Assembly: GCF_031834615.1 (NCBI RefSeq)
Contig: NZ_CP115543.1
Span: 2,491,001-2,555,000 of the forward strand
Length of the DNA stretch: 64,000 nt
From: Stenotrophomonas aracearum
GTDB lineage: Bacteria > Pseudomonadota > Gammaproteobacteria > Xanthomonadales > Xanthomonadaceae
Direction: 5' to 3'
The notes under the pieces: model-generated
The model's input: only the letters and a program-made list of their open reading frames with translations
Told to the model about the DNA's origin: nothing
The model's database searches: none
Translations under genes and position numbers: made by a program
Part shown: piece after piece, positions 34,599 to 42,878 of the stretch
Numbering within the stretch: the stretch's first letter is position 1
How the letters are laid out: each line of letters opens with the position of its first letter

Positions 34599-35479
34599 AA
34601 AGCGACCTTCGCTCGCATTGCGCGTTGCTGACGCGCCAAGACTGACCCCTTCTTTTCGGAGGACGCTGAGGCGTCACCGGAAGCCTTTGCCGCTCGGAAT
34701 TGATCAAGGATGACGACGTTGGTGCGAGATTTGCTGACAGAAAGAACGTTGTGCTTATTAATCGAGAAACCGGTAACTAGTCCACACTCCGGGGCAGACA
34801 AAACTACCAACGCCCTCTTGACTTCAAATTTAAATTTCTTCAACTCGAACCCGGAACGCGCCAGGCGTTTTAGCTCCAATAGCGAGATTGGAGGAACAAC
34901 TTTGTGAGTAGCAATGAAGTCGTGAAGCCACAATGCAAGTTGATTATTCCCCAGTGCCACTTTACGAGTCAGATCATTGACTAAAACTTCATCATCAAAG
35001 AGTTTGGATAATTCCTTGTTGATCGTGATCGTGATGTTCCCTTTTCGCACCCTCGTGCCAACGTTGACTCGCGCAATCTTCACTCCAGAGACCAACCCTC
35101 CCATGTAGTCGTGTGTTGCCGTTTGATAGCTGATCTCACCACTTCTCAGATCCCTGAGCATCTTGATTAAGCGACTGTGCATCTGCGAGCAAGTGGATTT
35201 ATTACCCATCCTTCGAAGCAGCTCGTTCCCACTGATTTCAACGGTGTCGGTCTTCTGCTCGACATATGCAGAAATGATGCTCTGCCACAGCAAAGAGTGA
35301 TGCTGATTGAGCACAGGCCCCGTATAGCTCACCTTGGTTGCGCGTAGCTTTTGAACGGCCAAGCTGGTGTCTTCGAGATGAATTTCTACTCGCTCACTCT
35401 TCGACGTCATAGACGTTCCAAACAGTGCGGATCGCGCCAGGCCCAATGGAATTTTAGAATAAATATCTTCTTTACACAC
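34595..35479 (-). CDS. TrfA-like replication initiator
   Basis: A 294-residue protein starting at a GTG after AAGGAGATGG. It begins like TrfA of IncP plasmids, with IPLGLARSALFG, and continues with two winged-helix-like regions typical of iteron-binding initiators (for example the stretch ISGNELLRRMGNKS, and LLELKRLARSGFE). Five iterons lie just upstream at 35580-35683. TrfA proteins bind iterons, open the origin and load the host helicase. In an integrated element this would allow the excised circle to replicate. Confidence 0.82.
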   Translation of the reverse strand: MCKEDIYSKIPLGLARSALFGTSMTSKSERVEIHLEDTSLAVQKLRATKVSYTGPVLNQHHSLLWQSIISAYVEQKTDTVEISGNELLRRMGNKSTCSQMHSRLIKMLRDLRSGEISYQTATHDYMGGLVSGVKIARVNVGTRVRKGNITITINKELSKLFDDEVLVNDLTRKVALGNNQLALWLHDFIATHKVVPPISLLELKRLARSGFELKKFKFEVKRALVVLSAPECGLVTGFSINKHNVLSVSKSRTNVVILDQFRAAKASGDASASSEKKGSVLARQQRAMRAKVAL

Positions 35480-35509
35480 GAAACCATCTCCTTAAAATGA
35501 CATCAATTA

Positions 35510-35538
35510 AGGAATAGGCCAATACCACCTTTTGTCAA
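35510..35538 (-). promoter_or_regulatory. Element-type promoter 17 (initiator gene)
   Basis: TTGACA followed by a spacer where GGCCT is shifted by one base, then AAGGAGATGG. It lies next to the iterons, so bound initiator could shut it off. Confidence 0.55.
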
Positions 35539-35579
35539 CCTCAAACAGCAAACTGTTCAACACTTCGGTTAAATTCTCC

Positions 35580-35683
35580 TGCGATATATCGAGAACTTTG
35601 TGCGATATATCTAGGACCGCACTGCGATATATCGAGAACCATCACTGCGATATTTCAAGAACTTTCTGCGATATATCTAGAAC
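35580..35683 (+). repeat. Five iterons of the replication origin
   Basis: Five direct repeats of consensus TGCGATATATCKAGAAC start at 35580, 35601, 35623, 35646 and 35667, with spacing of 21-23 bases, that is two helical turns. The fourth is degenerate. Together with the TrfA-like gene this is a plasmid origin. Confidence 0.85.
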
Positions 35684-36060
35684 CGAAACAAGCGAAATCC
35701 CTTGTGGCACAGCGGTTTCCAGCCTCCTTAAGGCTCTTAGGCTTAAAGCTAAAGGAAAGAAGGGCGCTGTCGCGCTCTTTTTTTGGATCAAGAAAAGAGC
35801 AAGATCGTCAGCACTTGTCACCCCCTCCGCCTATGCCCCCTGCGAGGGGGCGGCGGGTAAGCCGGGGCTATCGCTTCACCTGGCAGCTGCGCTGCGGCTT
35901 CGCCCCAATGGGAGTTGAAGGGCCGCATGGCTCGGCCTGATGATGGGCGATAGCCCGTTCCACAGCCAGCCCCTTGGGGGGCGTTGGCGCAGGGGGGTTG
36001 AAGTCGGGGGTGATCTACGTTGTGATCTGCTTGCTCGCTTTGAGCGCAAGGGGATCAAGG
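35684..36060. other. Gene-free GC-rich region right of the iterons
   Basis: No convincing gene. A GC-rich part holds the inverted repeat GGGCTATCGC (about 35864) and GCGATAGCCC (about 35946), and the hairpin CCCCCTGCGAGGGGG near 35837. A T-run after GCGCTGTCGCGC near 35765-35785 could be a terminator. It is more GC-rich than the rest of the backbone. It may complete the origin or be a second mobilization site. Confidence 0.45.
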
Positions 36061-36476
36061 ATGAAATCACACATCGTATTCGCAGGAATTTTGCTTTCGA
36101 CAGGTTCAACGGCTCCGCCAAGGGGTTCTGCGGCCCAGGTATCGTCGAATTGACAGGTGTTGATCAGAACGCAACTGATGGCCGCGTAGGGGGACGGAAC
36201 TACGGTGGCGACATGACGATGAAGGTCACATCCGGGCGGAAGGTCATCACCCCTCCCCTGGGCGTTGGACGCATTAGCGCAGCCTGTCTGGGTGAGTCTC
36301 GGAAGACTCTGCTTGTCATCGAGGACAAGGCACCCGCTACGCGCTACTTCAAGGCCTATGATGCAGTGAGCCTCACGCCGATCAGTGAGAAGGAAGGTTG
36401 CGACGCTGCATGCATGGCGCAAGCTGGTGTCAAAGTCCCTCAGAAGCTCGCTTCGTTTGATCCACCCATTGACTGA
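36061..36476 (+). pseudogene. Frameshifted secreted-protein gene
   Basis: At 36061 an ATG after AAGGGGATCA begins a good signal-peptide-like frame (MKSHIVFAGILLSTGSTA), which stops after 30 residues. From about 36110 another frame is open to 36476 and encodes a Cys-containing mature-like protein (GFCGPGIVELTG, AACLGES, GCDAACMAQ). A one-base indel around the AAGGGG run would join them. It may be a recently broken gene or a sequencing slip. Confidence 0.5.
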
Positions 36477-36502
36477 TCCACACACACTAAAGAAGAACTT
36501 TC

Positions 36503-36742
36503 ATGTCCTTGACTGAACAACTTGACCTGAAAAACGGCGAAACACTTCGCCGGGAAAGCTCGCGAGAAACTGGACCGCTAGGCAACATTGACATCACCAA
36601 CTACTCTGTTCTTGACGCCCATGGCGATGTCGTCGGCAAGGTCGAATATACAGAAGATATGGCAATCAAGGGCTTCAAAGTGACGCATAAGGCCGTTAGA
36701 ACTGACTTGGAAGGTAAGACTGTCCTGCAGAAATTCTGGTAG
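36503..36742 (+). CDS. Small hypothetical protein
   Basis: A 79-residue protein, beta-rich, without Cys and with no signal peptide. The site before the ATG (AAGAAGAAC) is weak. A strong bidirectional terminator follows. No family is recognised. Confidence 0.5.
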   Translation: MSLTEQLDLKNGETLRRESSRETGPLGNIDITNYSVLDAHGDVVGKVEYTEDMAIKGFKVTHKAVRTDLEGKTVLQKFW

Positions 36743-36765
36743 AGCATGCCCTGCTGCAGACGAAG

Positions 36766-36793
36766 AAAGCCCCGGATTTCCGGGGCTTTTTTT
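36766..36793. terminator. Bidirectional terminator
   Basis: AAAGCCCCGG and CCGGGGCTTT around a 4-base loop, between convergent small genes. Confidence 0.85.
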
Positions 36794-36798
36794 GTTGC

Positions 36799-36987
36799 TC
36801 AGTTCCAGCCGAGGTCAACTCGATCAAGATCGTAGTCGCGACCGATTTGGTGAGCAGCTTCAAGAGCTGAAAGATCGCCATAACGCTGTTTGAACTCGGC
36901 TTCTGAGAAGCCCGCTTCGTCGATGCTGATGCCAAACATCTTGGTGAAGTGCTCGTTTGCTTCGTTGAAGAATTTCGTGCTCATCAT
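36799..36987 (-). CDS. Small acidic hypothetical protein
   Basis: A 62-residue protein starting at one of two tandem ATG codons after GAGCAGG. It is acidic and helical (HFTKMFGISIDEAGFSEAEFKQRYG). A longer overlapping frame upstream in another phase has no ribosome site. Function unknown. Confidence 0.5.
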   Translation of the reverse strand: MMSTKFFNEANEHFTKMFGISIDEAGFSEAEFKQRYGDLSALEAAHQIGRDYDLDRVDLGWN

Positions 36988-37160
36988 CCTGCTCCAATTG
37001 AGCCAATTGCTCGCGATAAGAGCAAGGGAAGCGGTGAGAACGCATTGCACTGAAAGCCGGAACAAAGTGGAGGAGCGCTTGCGCTTGCAATGCGTTGAGC
37101 GACCGATCGTTGTCGCTAGCCATTTGCAAATTGGACCAAATAAATTGTGCTAGAAACCCC

Positions 37161-37189
37161 TTGCCAAACGAGTCAGTTGCCTTAGCTTA
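37161..37189 (+). promoter_or_regulatory. Element-type promoter 18 (ArdC operon)
   Basis: TTGCCA, spacer ending in TTGCCTT, AGCTTA, followed by AGGAGG before the ATG at 37207. Confidence 0.6.
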
Positions 37190-37206
37190 AAAACAGGAGG
37201 CAATTT

Positions 37207-37425
37207 ATGGCTGATGAAGATCTGTATTTCGAAGAGACGGCGGTAACACCAGAGGATATCTACCCGCCCTTCAAGCGATTCGTCGCAGAACGGCACGGGG
37301 ACGGCCTGCTCTTTAGCGTAGCCACTGATCAGACAGAGGCCGAAGGCCATTTCAATGACTTCGAGATCATCGATCTTGTCGATCTCGCTCTCATGCAACA
37401 CCGCAGTATTTGGATTGGCGCATGA
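37207..37425 (+). CDS. Small acidic protein upstream of ArdC
   Basis: A 72-residue acidic protein with AGGAGG before its ATG. Its stop overlaps the ardC start (ATGA). Being acidic and part of an anti-restriction operon, it might be a DNA mimic, but this is speculation. It is controlled by the last element-type promoter I found. Confidence 0.58.
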   Translation: MADEDLYFEETAVTPEDIYPPFKRFVAERHGDGLLFSVATDQTEAEGHFNDFEIIDLVDLALMQHRSIWIGA

Positions 37426-38462
37426 GCAAGACAGACGACTACGCGCGCCAATTTGTTGATCTCGTGATCCGCAGCCTGGAGAGCCACACAGCGCCCTGGA
37501 CGAAGCCTTGGAAACCAGGCGAAGTGCCAGCAGGGCCACACAATGGGGTAACTAACCGAAGTTACCGTGGCGGCAATTACATGAACTTGCTCATGACACA
37601 GCACGAACGCGGCTATCAGTCTGCTGAGTGGTTGACGTTCAAGCAGATCGCGGAAGCCGGTGGCAAAGTGCGTAAGGGCCAGAAAGGCACGTCGATCCAG
37701 TTCTGGAAGACGACAGAGCCAAGTGCAGAGCAACTGGCTGAGGATCCAACGGCAAAGAAGCGCATGCAGGTCTTCTACTTCACAGTCTTTAACCGCGATC
37801 AATGCGATGGCTTGCCTGAGCCGAAAGCTCAGCTCCAAGTTCCGGACCAATGGCGACATGAGAAGTGCGAGCAGCTGATGACTGACTCGGGCGTGCCGTT
37901 CAACTTCAATGGCGGTGATCGGGCTTACTACCGTCCTGACATCGATCAGATCTTCATGCCTTCGAAAGCAGCGTTTAAAAGCCAGGACGGCTTCTATACA
38001 ACAGCCCTTCACGAGCTGGGCCACAGCACCGGCCATAAATACCGATTGGGACGCGATCTATCGGGCAAATTTGGTAGTGAGAACTACGCTATTGAAGAGC
38101 TGCGAGCCGAGATCTTCTCCTACATGACCGGCGAACGCTTGGGTATTGGACATGACCCTGGTCAGCACACGGCCTACATCAAATCCTGGATCAAGGTCCT
38201 CAAAGATGATCCCAAAGAGATCCTCCGCGCGTGTGCGGATGCAGAGAAGATCTGCAATTTCTTGAAGGTCGAGCGCTACGAGGAACTCCAACAGAGCCAT
38301 GTGCAGGACCAAGAGCTAACGGGCCAAGAGCCCGTTCAACAGAGGCCAGAGCGTAAGGCCCTGCCGAAAGCCGTCGATCCCCTTGCATCTGAGTTGCTTG
38401 ACGATCAGATCAAAGACATGAAGGCGCGGCGCAAAGCCAAAGAACTGGCGGTAGCGCTATGA
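37422..38462 (+). CDS. ardC: ArdC-like anti-restriction protein
   Basis: A 346-residue protein. The N-terminal single-stranded-DNA-binding domain has the family pattern PWTKPWKPG and NGVTNRSYRGGNYMNLL. A zincin domain follows with HELGHSTGH at 197-205 and a later Glu (EELRAEIF) as a possible third ligand. ArdC proteins protect incoming plasmid DNA from restriction in the new host. It lies in a three-gene overlapping operon (small acidic protein, ArdC, ankyrin protein), and its early expression after entry would make sense. Confidence 0.85.
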   Translation: MSKTDDYARQFVDLVIRSLESHTAPWTKPWKPGEVPAGPHNGVTNRSYRGGNYMNLLMTQHERGYQSAEWLTFKQIAEAGGKVRKGQKGTSIQFWKTTEPSAEQLAEDPTAKKRMQVFYFTVFNRDQCDGLPEPKAQLQVPDQWRHEKCEQLMTDSGVPFNFNGGDRAYYRPDIDQIFMPSKAAFKSQDGFYTTALHELGHSTGHKYRLGRDLSGKFGSENYAIEELRAEIFSYMTGERLGIGHDPGQHTAYIKSWIKVLKDDPKEILRACADAEKICNFLKVERYEELQQSHVQDQELTGQEPVQQRPERKALPKAVDPLASELLDDQIKDMKARRKAKELAVAL

Positions 38463-39010
38463 CCGAACGACTGCCACAAATCCATAATTCAGACCGCGAG
38501 GAGAGCCGGCAGTGCTACACACAGCCCGGGCAAGACACCCGCCCCAAGCTCTTCGATTTTGGCAACCTAAGCCCTGAATCCCAGGCCATCTATGAAGCGA
38601 GCCGAGCCGGTTCCAGGTTCGATCACCTCATCGATCACGCACTACTTCTGTCCCGCATTCAGGGTGACAAAGAACAGCTTGTCTACGCCTCTGAGGTGGA
38701 TGACACGCTTCCCGGCACCGCCCTCCTGGACGCCGTCGACAACGGGCGCTGGAACGAAGCCAGAGGCCTTATCCGCTCACATGTAGACGTCAATGCGACC
38801 AACACGTTTGGACAGACAGCCTTGCACCTCGCAAACGACCCCGGAGTGATCGATGCCCTACTTCGCTTTGGGGCGAAGCAAGACATCGTCGATGACTATG
38901 GCAACACGCCGATGCAAGCGGCTATGGAGCGCGGTGATCGCGATGCGCAGCACCTGATGGTGAAATACCGATATGGAGCCGATCCGAGCGCCACCGCGAT
39001 GCGCCTGTGA
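38459..39010 (+). CDS. Ankyrin-repeat protein in the ArdC operon
   Basis: A 183-residue protein; two to three canonical ankyrin repeats lie at about 90-175 (FGQTALHLANDPGVIDALLR; YGNTPMQAAMERGDRD). The end reads TAMRL, again Arg-Leu. ATGA overlap with ardC. The repeats are normal 33-residue type, unlike those at 30860-32092. It probably binds another protein; the partner is unknown. Confidence 0.72.
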   Translation: MTERLPQIHNSDREESRQCYTQPGQDTRPKLFDFGNLSPESQAIYEASRAGSRFDHLIDHALLLSRIQGDKEQLVYASEVDDTLPGTALLDAVDNGRWNEARGLIRSHVDVNATNTFGQTALHLANDPGVIDALLRFGAKQDIVDDYGNTPMQAAMERGDRDAQHLMVKYRYGADPSATAMRL

Positions 39011-39013
39011 TGT

Positions 39014-39841
39014 TCAACGCTTAAGTCGGTTCTTTAGGACTTGGCCCCTGGGTGAACTCAGCTTGGCGACGTATGCAGCCTCTCCCAGCATCGCAACCAT
39101 GTTGCCGTCCCGATGCGGCATCTCAGGCCAAATCTGATCGGGGATCTGATCAAGGTAGATCGGTATCTCAACCTCATCGTCCGGGCCGAGAGAAGCGTAA
39201 AAGTCAAACGATGGCGGCTGCCAACCATCTAACGGCAAAGTCTTATTGACGATGATTGCGAAGGCTATGGGATAGCACTTCATGATCATCACTTGCGAGG
39301 CTATCTTAGTCCCGGTGTAAGTTATAAATAGATCACGAGCGACCGTTCTGCCAGCGAATGGATAGACCCAATAGCAGACTCTACAATCTTGCAAGAAGGT
39401 CGATTGGTCGTTGAGCACATACTCGCCAAACTTCTGCGGGTCTCCCTCGTTGTAGCGATTGATGCCTAGCGCACAGAGGTGCCCTAGCACTGCCCTGGCT
39501 ACGAGTTGCGGCTTTACTCGAACGGTCTGCGATCCATTAAGCAGGATCGGTGTTCGCAACATCGCAGTCACCTGGTCTGCCATCGCCACTAGGGCCTTGT
39601 CGTAGCGTGACAACACGACGCCATTGCAGCGCTGACAAAGGCTTCTGAACTTGATGCCGTCTGGCATCTTGGTGCCGGGAGGCGCCTTCTCTGCACCCAA
39701 CACAGAAACGAGATGGTTGAGTCGCAGAGCGATGTTTTGCGCCAGCGCTTTAGGCGGGATGTGATCTTCGGTCAAAGGCCCTACGGCGCCACAGATATTG
39801 CACCTACCCAACTTCGGACCGATGACGTTCAGAACCGGCAT
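39014..39841 (-). CDS. HNH-type nuclease protein
   Basis: A 275-residue protein with CNIC near residue 15, then TEDHIPPKAL (the HNH His and following Pro, as in many cargo nucleases), and CQRCNG near 70. The rest is not recognised. It lies 92 bases downstream of the ABC-ATPase/TOPRIM-like gene on the same strand, so the two may form a defence unit. It could also be an independent nuclease. Confidence 0.7.
   Translation of the reverse strand: MPVLNVIGPKLGRCNICGAVGPLTEDHIPPKALAQNIALRLNHLVSVLGAEKAPPGTKMPDGIKFRSLCQRCNGVVLSRYDKALVAMADQVTAMLRTPILLNGSQTVRVKPQLVARAVLGHLCALGINRYNEGDPQKFGEYVLNDQSTFLQDCRVCYWVYPFAGRTVARDLFITYTGTKIASQVMIMKCYPIAFAIIVNKTLPLDGWQPPSFDFYASLGPDDEVEIPIYLDQIPDQIWPEMPHRDGNMVAMLGEAAYVAKLSSPRGQVLKNRLKR
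39799..39811 (-). repeat. Dispersed 13-mer, copy 6
   Basis: TTGGGTAGGTGCA near the start of the HNH gene, read LGRC. Unlike copies 1 to 5 it lies in the cargo region. Confidence 0.8.
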
Positions 39842-39933
39842 GCTTGATCTACCTCGGGCAGGAAAAAGTGAAAAGAAAGACTGATAAATTTTAGGGCCGT
39901 TGCCGTAGCCCTGATATCTCGGACATCCCGTGA

Positions 39934-41598
39934 CTATTGGGCAATGAGCAGCTCAATGGCGTTCTTGAGGCTTGGGGCAAGCTCCGGGAAGTCGCTGTGC
40001 CCCTCTACACTCGCCTCTGAGTAGACGTTCCCAGGGACCCTGTTCTTCAACTGACCCATCACAAACTTCCCTTTCGCCCCCTTCAATGGTCGATGTTGCA
40101 GCGCCGCCCAAACATCTGCATTCGTAGGGCCACCGCCTGCTCCATGAAGCTCTTGATTCGCTGCGACACGCTGTTTTGCGAACTGGTCTGAGATGGGCAC
40201 GGTGTTGTTCGCGATGATGTGATTCACCCATCCCTCACATGTAGCAAGCGTTTCGCCAGTAAGCGATGACAGGAAGCTTGGGTTGCAGAACTCAGACTCG
40301 ATGTCGGATTGGTCTGTAAGCCACAAGGCAATGCCCTCTGCTGCATAACTATCCACCAATTGCGCCGCCTCGTCGTCAGTCAACGAATCGCGGTCTCGGT
40401 GAACCAAGACTTTGAACTTGCCACCTAGTGACTCCCTGAGCTCTACTGCCTCAGCCTTGGTCAGGAGATGCTTGTAGCCCCGGCCTGGGAGAACAGTCAC
40501 AGACCGCTCGATCTCGGGCCACTGTCGAATGAGCTTCTTTAATAGCTCGTTCTTCGCGTCTTCGCTGACGATGATCACCTGCTTACCGAACGCCCCCCAA
40601 CCCAGCGCCAGTTCGACCACAGACCTATCGTCGGATTTGATCTCACCGTCTGCAAGCCAGACCACATTAGCGTCAACCGGCGCTCCTCTTACGATGAAGG
40701 GAGAGTGCGTTGACATGACGATCTTAATCTCCTGCGCTCTTGCGATCTCCAACAAACTGCTTGCCAGCTTCTCTTGAATCGTCGGATGAAGATGGATATC
40801 AGGTTCGTCAATAAGCAAAATTTTGGGCTTGAAGAGCAGGATGTAGCAGAAGATCTGAATCAGTTGCAGGAAGCCCGTCCCAAGCAGCTCCAACGGCGTC
40901 CAACGACCGTTTAGCTCTGCGTGCGCATGGATGTCGAAGTCCTTAGACTCATCGAACACGATCTTGAGCTTGATCGCTCCCAAAAGCGGCTCCAACCACT
41001 CTTCGATCTTGACGATGTCAGCAGCCGGCAGCAGGTTTAGCGCATTTCGCAGATAGACGTTCGAATCGCCGAACGAGCAGGCTTTGAGCACAACGCGCTT
41101 AGAATTCTTGTGCTCAACATTCGGGATGCCCGAAATCCCAGGAATGAACCCGCTAAAGAAGACATCCTGACCACGGAACAAGGGGCGAACTGATTCAGGC
41201 AATTCACCCTGAACAGAGATGCCCGCGTTCCTAGCAGAGCGCATGACGAGCTTGGCAGTCACGATGTTAGGGGGCACAACTCCAGCTGCGTCGTCGAGAA
41301 AGCGGAACTCAACTTTTGAGGACGGGCTGTTACCTTTGTTCCCCCAATCTGCACCGTGGCCTAGCTTCCAATACTGATCACTCGGCAGATAGTCCAGGTC
41401 ATTGATGCTGACCATTGCCGTTGATTCGGCGCGAATTCGATCTACCTGCCGCATCAGGCATGAGGCAAGATGAAGTGCCTGCAAGATGGAAGACTTGCCG
41501 CTGCCGTTGGATCCGACCAAGATGTTGAGATCTGCAATTGGCAGCTCGATTGCATCGATCCGTTTGAACTTTTCCACCTTGATTGATTCAAGCTTCAT
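39934..41598 (-). CDS. ABC-type ATPase with TOPRIM/DUF4435-like C-terminus
   Basis: A 554-residue protein. Walker A is LVGSNGSGKSSIL near residue 33; PKILLIDEPDIHLHP is Walker B with the D-loop near 275, and MSTHSPFIV follows as the H-loop. From about 335 a second domain has acid motifs IVSEDAKNEL, FKVLVHRDRDSL and DQSDIESEF, as in OLD-family TOPRIM nucleases and the DUF4435/AriB domain of PARIS. It may be an OLD-like nuclease or a fused PARIS-like defence protein. Its start may be the GTG at 41610 instead. Confidence 0.72.
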   Translation of the reverse strand: MKLESIKVEKFKRIDAIELPIADLNILVGSNGSGKSSILQALHLASCLMRQVDRIRAESTAMVSINDLDYLPSDQYWKLGHGADWGNKGNSPSSKVEFRFLDDAAGVVPPNIVTAKLVMRSARNAGISVQGELPESVRPLFRGQDVFFSGFIPGISGIPNVEHKNSKRVVLKACSFGDSNVYLRNALNLLPAADIVKIEEWLEPLLGAIKLKIVFDESKDFDIHAHAELNGRWTPLELLGTGFLQLIQIFCYILLFKPKILLIDEPDIHLHPTIQEKLASSLLEIARAQEIKIVMSTHSPFIVRGAPVDANVVWLADGEIKSDDRSVVELALGWGAFGKQVIIVSEDAKNELLKKLIRQWPEIERSVTVLPGRGYKHLLTKAEAVELRESLGGKFKVLVHRDRDSLTDDEAAQLVDSYAAEGIALWLTDQSDIESEFCNPSFLSSLTGETLATCEGWVNHIIANNTVPISDQFAKQRVAANQELHGAGGGPTNADVWAALQHRPLKGAKGKFVMGQLKNRVPGNVYSEASVEGHSDFPELAPSLKNAIELLIAQ

Positions 41599-41669
41599 CC
41601 TATCCACCACCCCTGATTTAAAAAATAGCCTTGAGACGATCTGTTCTAAAAATTTTTCTTGTCAATACA

Positions 41670-42308
41670 CTACGGCGAGGGTTCGCCAAACGCGAACTCC
41701 GCTCCGAAAGCGTCTAGCGCCCGTTGTGCTCCCTGGGGATTGCTCTCCCCAGCGACCAGGATCGTGATGAGAACAGCTGTCATCCCAATCGCTTCGATGC
41801 TTTCCAGCGCATAGAAGATATCCTCATCCAAGTAGGAAGCCCCCACTTCGTTTGTTGCAAGGTAGGGGATGGCTATCTGGTTGCCACCATGGGTGAAGCT
41901 GTGCAGGTGGTCAATCCCAGCTTGGAACTGTCCACTAAAAATGGGGAATTTGCTAAACGGCCCATCGGCTTCGATTGCAGCCACCATCATTTGCGGACTG
42001 GGCAGTTTGTCTCTCTCCATGAAAGCAACAGCCTGCTCCTCTGTCGCCCCCAAGAAGAACCAACAACCGCGCCGGAACTTCTCGTTCATGGGTCTGACAA
42101 GGCTAAACGCACTTCCAACGAGATCTGGCGCGTAATTGCCAATCAGAAGTGTTGCTGCTCTAGCGTCGTCGTAAGCGGCTGCCAGGAGTGCCACTGCGAT
42201 GCGGTGCGCAAGTGTCGCGTCTCCGGCCAGTTGCAATCCCGCCCTGATCTCTGCCGCACGGATCAAGGCCTGGTTGACCTCAATGGACCTCTGATGGCTT
42301 CTTGTCAC
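41670..42308 (-). CDS. Hypothetical helical protein of the defence island
   Basis: A 212-residue, Ala-rich helical protein. A motif LHSFTHGGNQ near 150 and repeated helices recall DUF5677/DUF6988-like proteins often found near defence genes. No catalytic motif can be assigned. It lies alone between the ATPase and the acetyltransferase-like gene. Confidence 0.6.
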   Translation of the reverse strand: MTRSHQRSIEVNQALIRAAEIRAGLQLAGDATLAHRIAVALLAAAYDDARAATLLIGNYAPDLVGSAFSLVRPMNEKFRRGCWFFLGATEEQAVAFMERDKLPSPQMMVAAIEADGPFSKFPIFSGQFQAGIDHLHSFTHGGNQIAIPYLATNEVGASYLDEDIFYALESIEAIGMTAVLITILVAGESNPQGAQRALDAFGAEFAFGEPSP

Positions 42309-42398
42309 GGAATGACGATCCTATGTTGGCTCGAAAAAAGCAGTTTGGTCATTTCATCGTTAGGAATTCGGATGGGCTTGGCCCACCGGTTCGTGAAC

Positions 42399-42878
42399 CT
42401 AAGGAATTTTCCAGAGCCATTCCTTGCCGCTATTGCTAACTGGATGCAGAGGAATTGCGCCCTTGCCTAACATGAATTTGTCCACCTCGTCTCTATGTTC
42501 GCCTTTGCTGCGAATGACGATCTCTTTGCATTTCAGATACTCTTTAGCTACGCGACCAACCCCGTGGAGCATGGCTGTTCCGAACCCCTTGCCAGACCGA
42601 TCCTTACTAGTCCGGAAATGCCCAACCCAGAGTCTTGATTTAGATTGATCATGACTAATTTCTTTGATGTATCCGATGTCTGCCGCTCCAACAGATACAT
42701 AGATGTCCAAAAAAGACACGTTAATGGCCTTTTCCCAAGGGTTCCTACCATCGTTGGCTTGCGTCCTGGAATGCGCTTCGAGGCGCTGTTCGAGCTCATC
42801 ACGGAGCTGTTGTTCTGTGAGTGGTTGAGCAGGAGGCTTTGAGAACATCCCTCGGAACTTGGAGATTATTTTATTCAC
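42399..42878 (-). CDS. GNAT-like acetyltransferase
   Basis: A 159-residue protein. The stretch KDRSGKGFGTAMLHGVGRVA fits the acetyl-CoA-binding motif A of GNAT enzymes. The substrate is unknown. Its start overlaps the stop of the SRAP gene, so both are transcribed together. Confidence 0.6.
   Translation of the reverse strand: MNKIISKFRGMFSKPPAQPLTEQQLRDELEQRLEAHSRTQANDGRNPWEKAINVSFLDIYVSVGAADIGYIKEISHDQSKSRLWVGHFRTSKDRSGKGFGTAMLHGVGRVAKEYLKCKEIVIRSKGEHRDEVDKFMLGKGAIPLHPVSNSGKEWLWKIP

Noticed and set aside
35532..35918. 128-codon plus frame over the iterons
   Set aside because: It is translated from the iterons themselves and has no ribosome site.
36860..37129. Minus frame overlapping the 62-residue gene
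   Set aside because: No ribosome site and an out-of-frame overlap of more than 120 bases.
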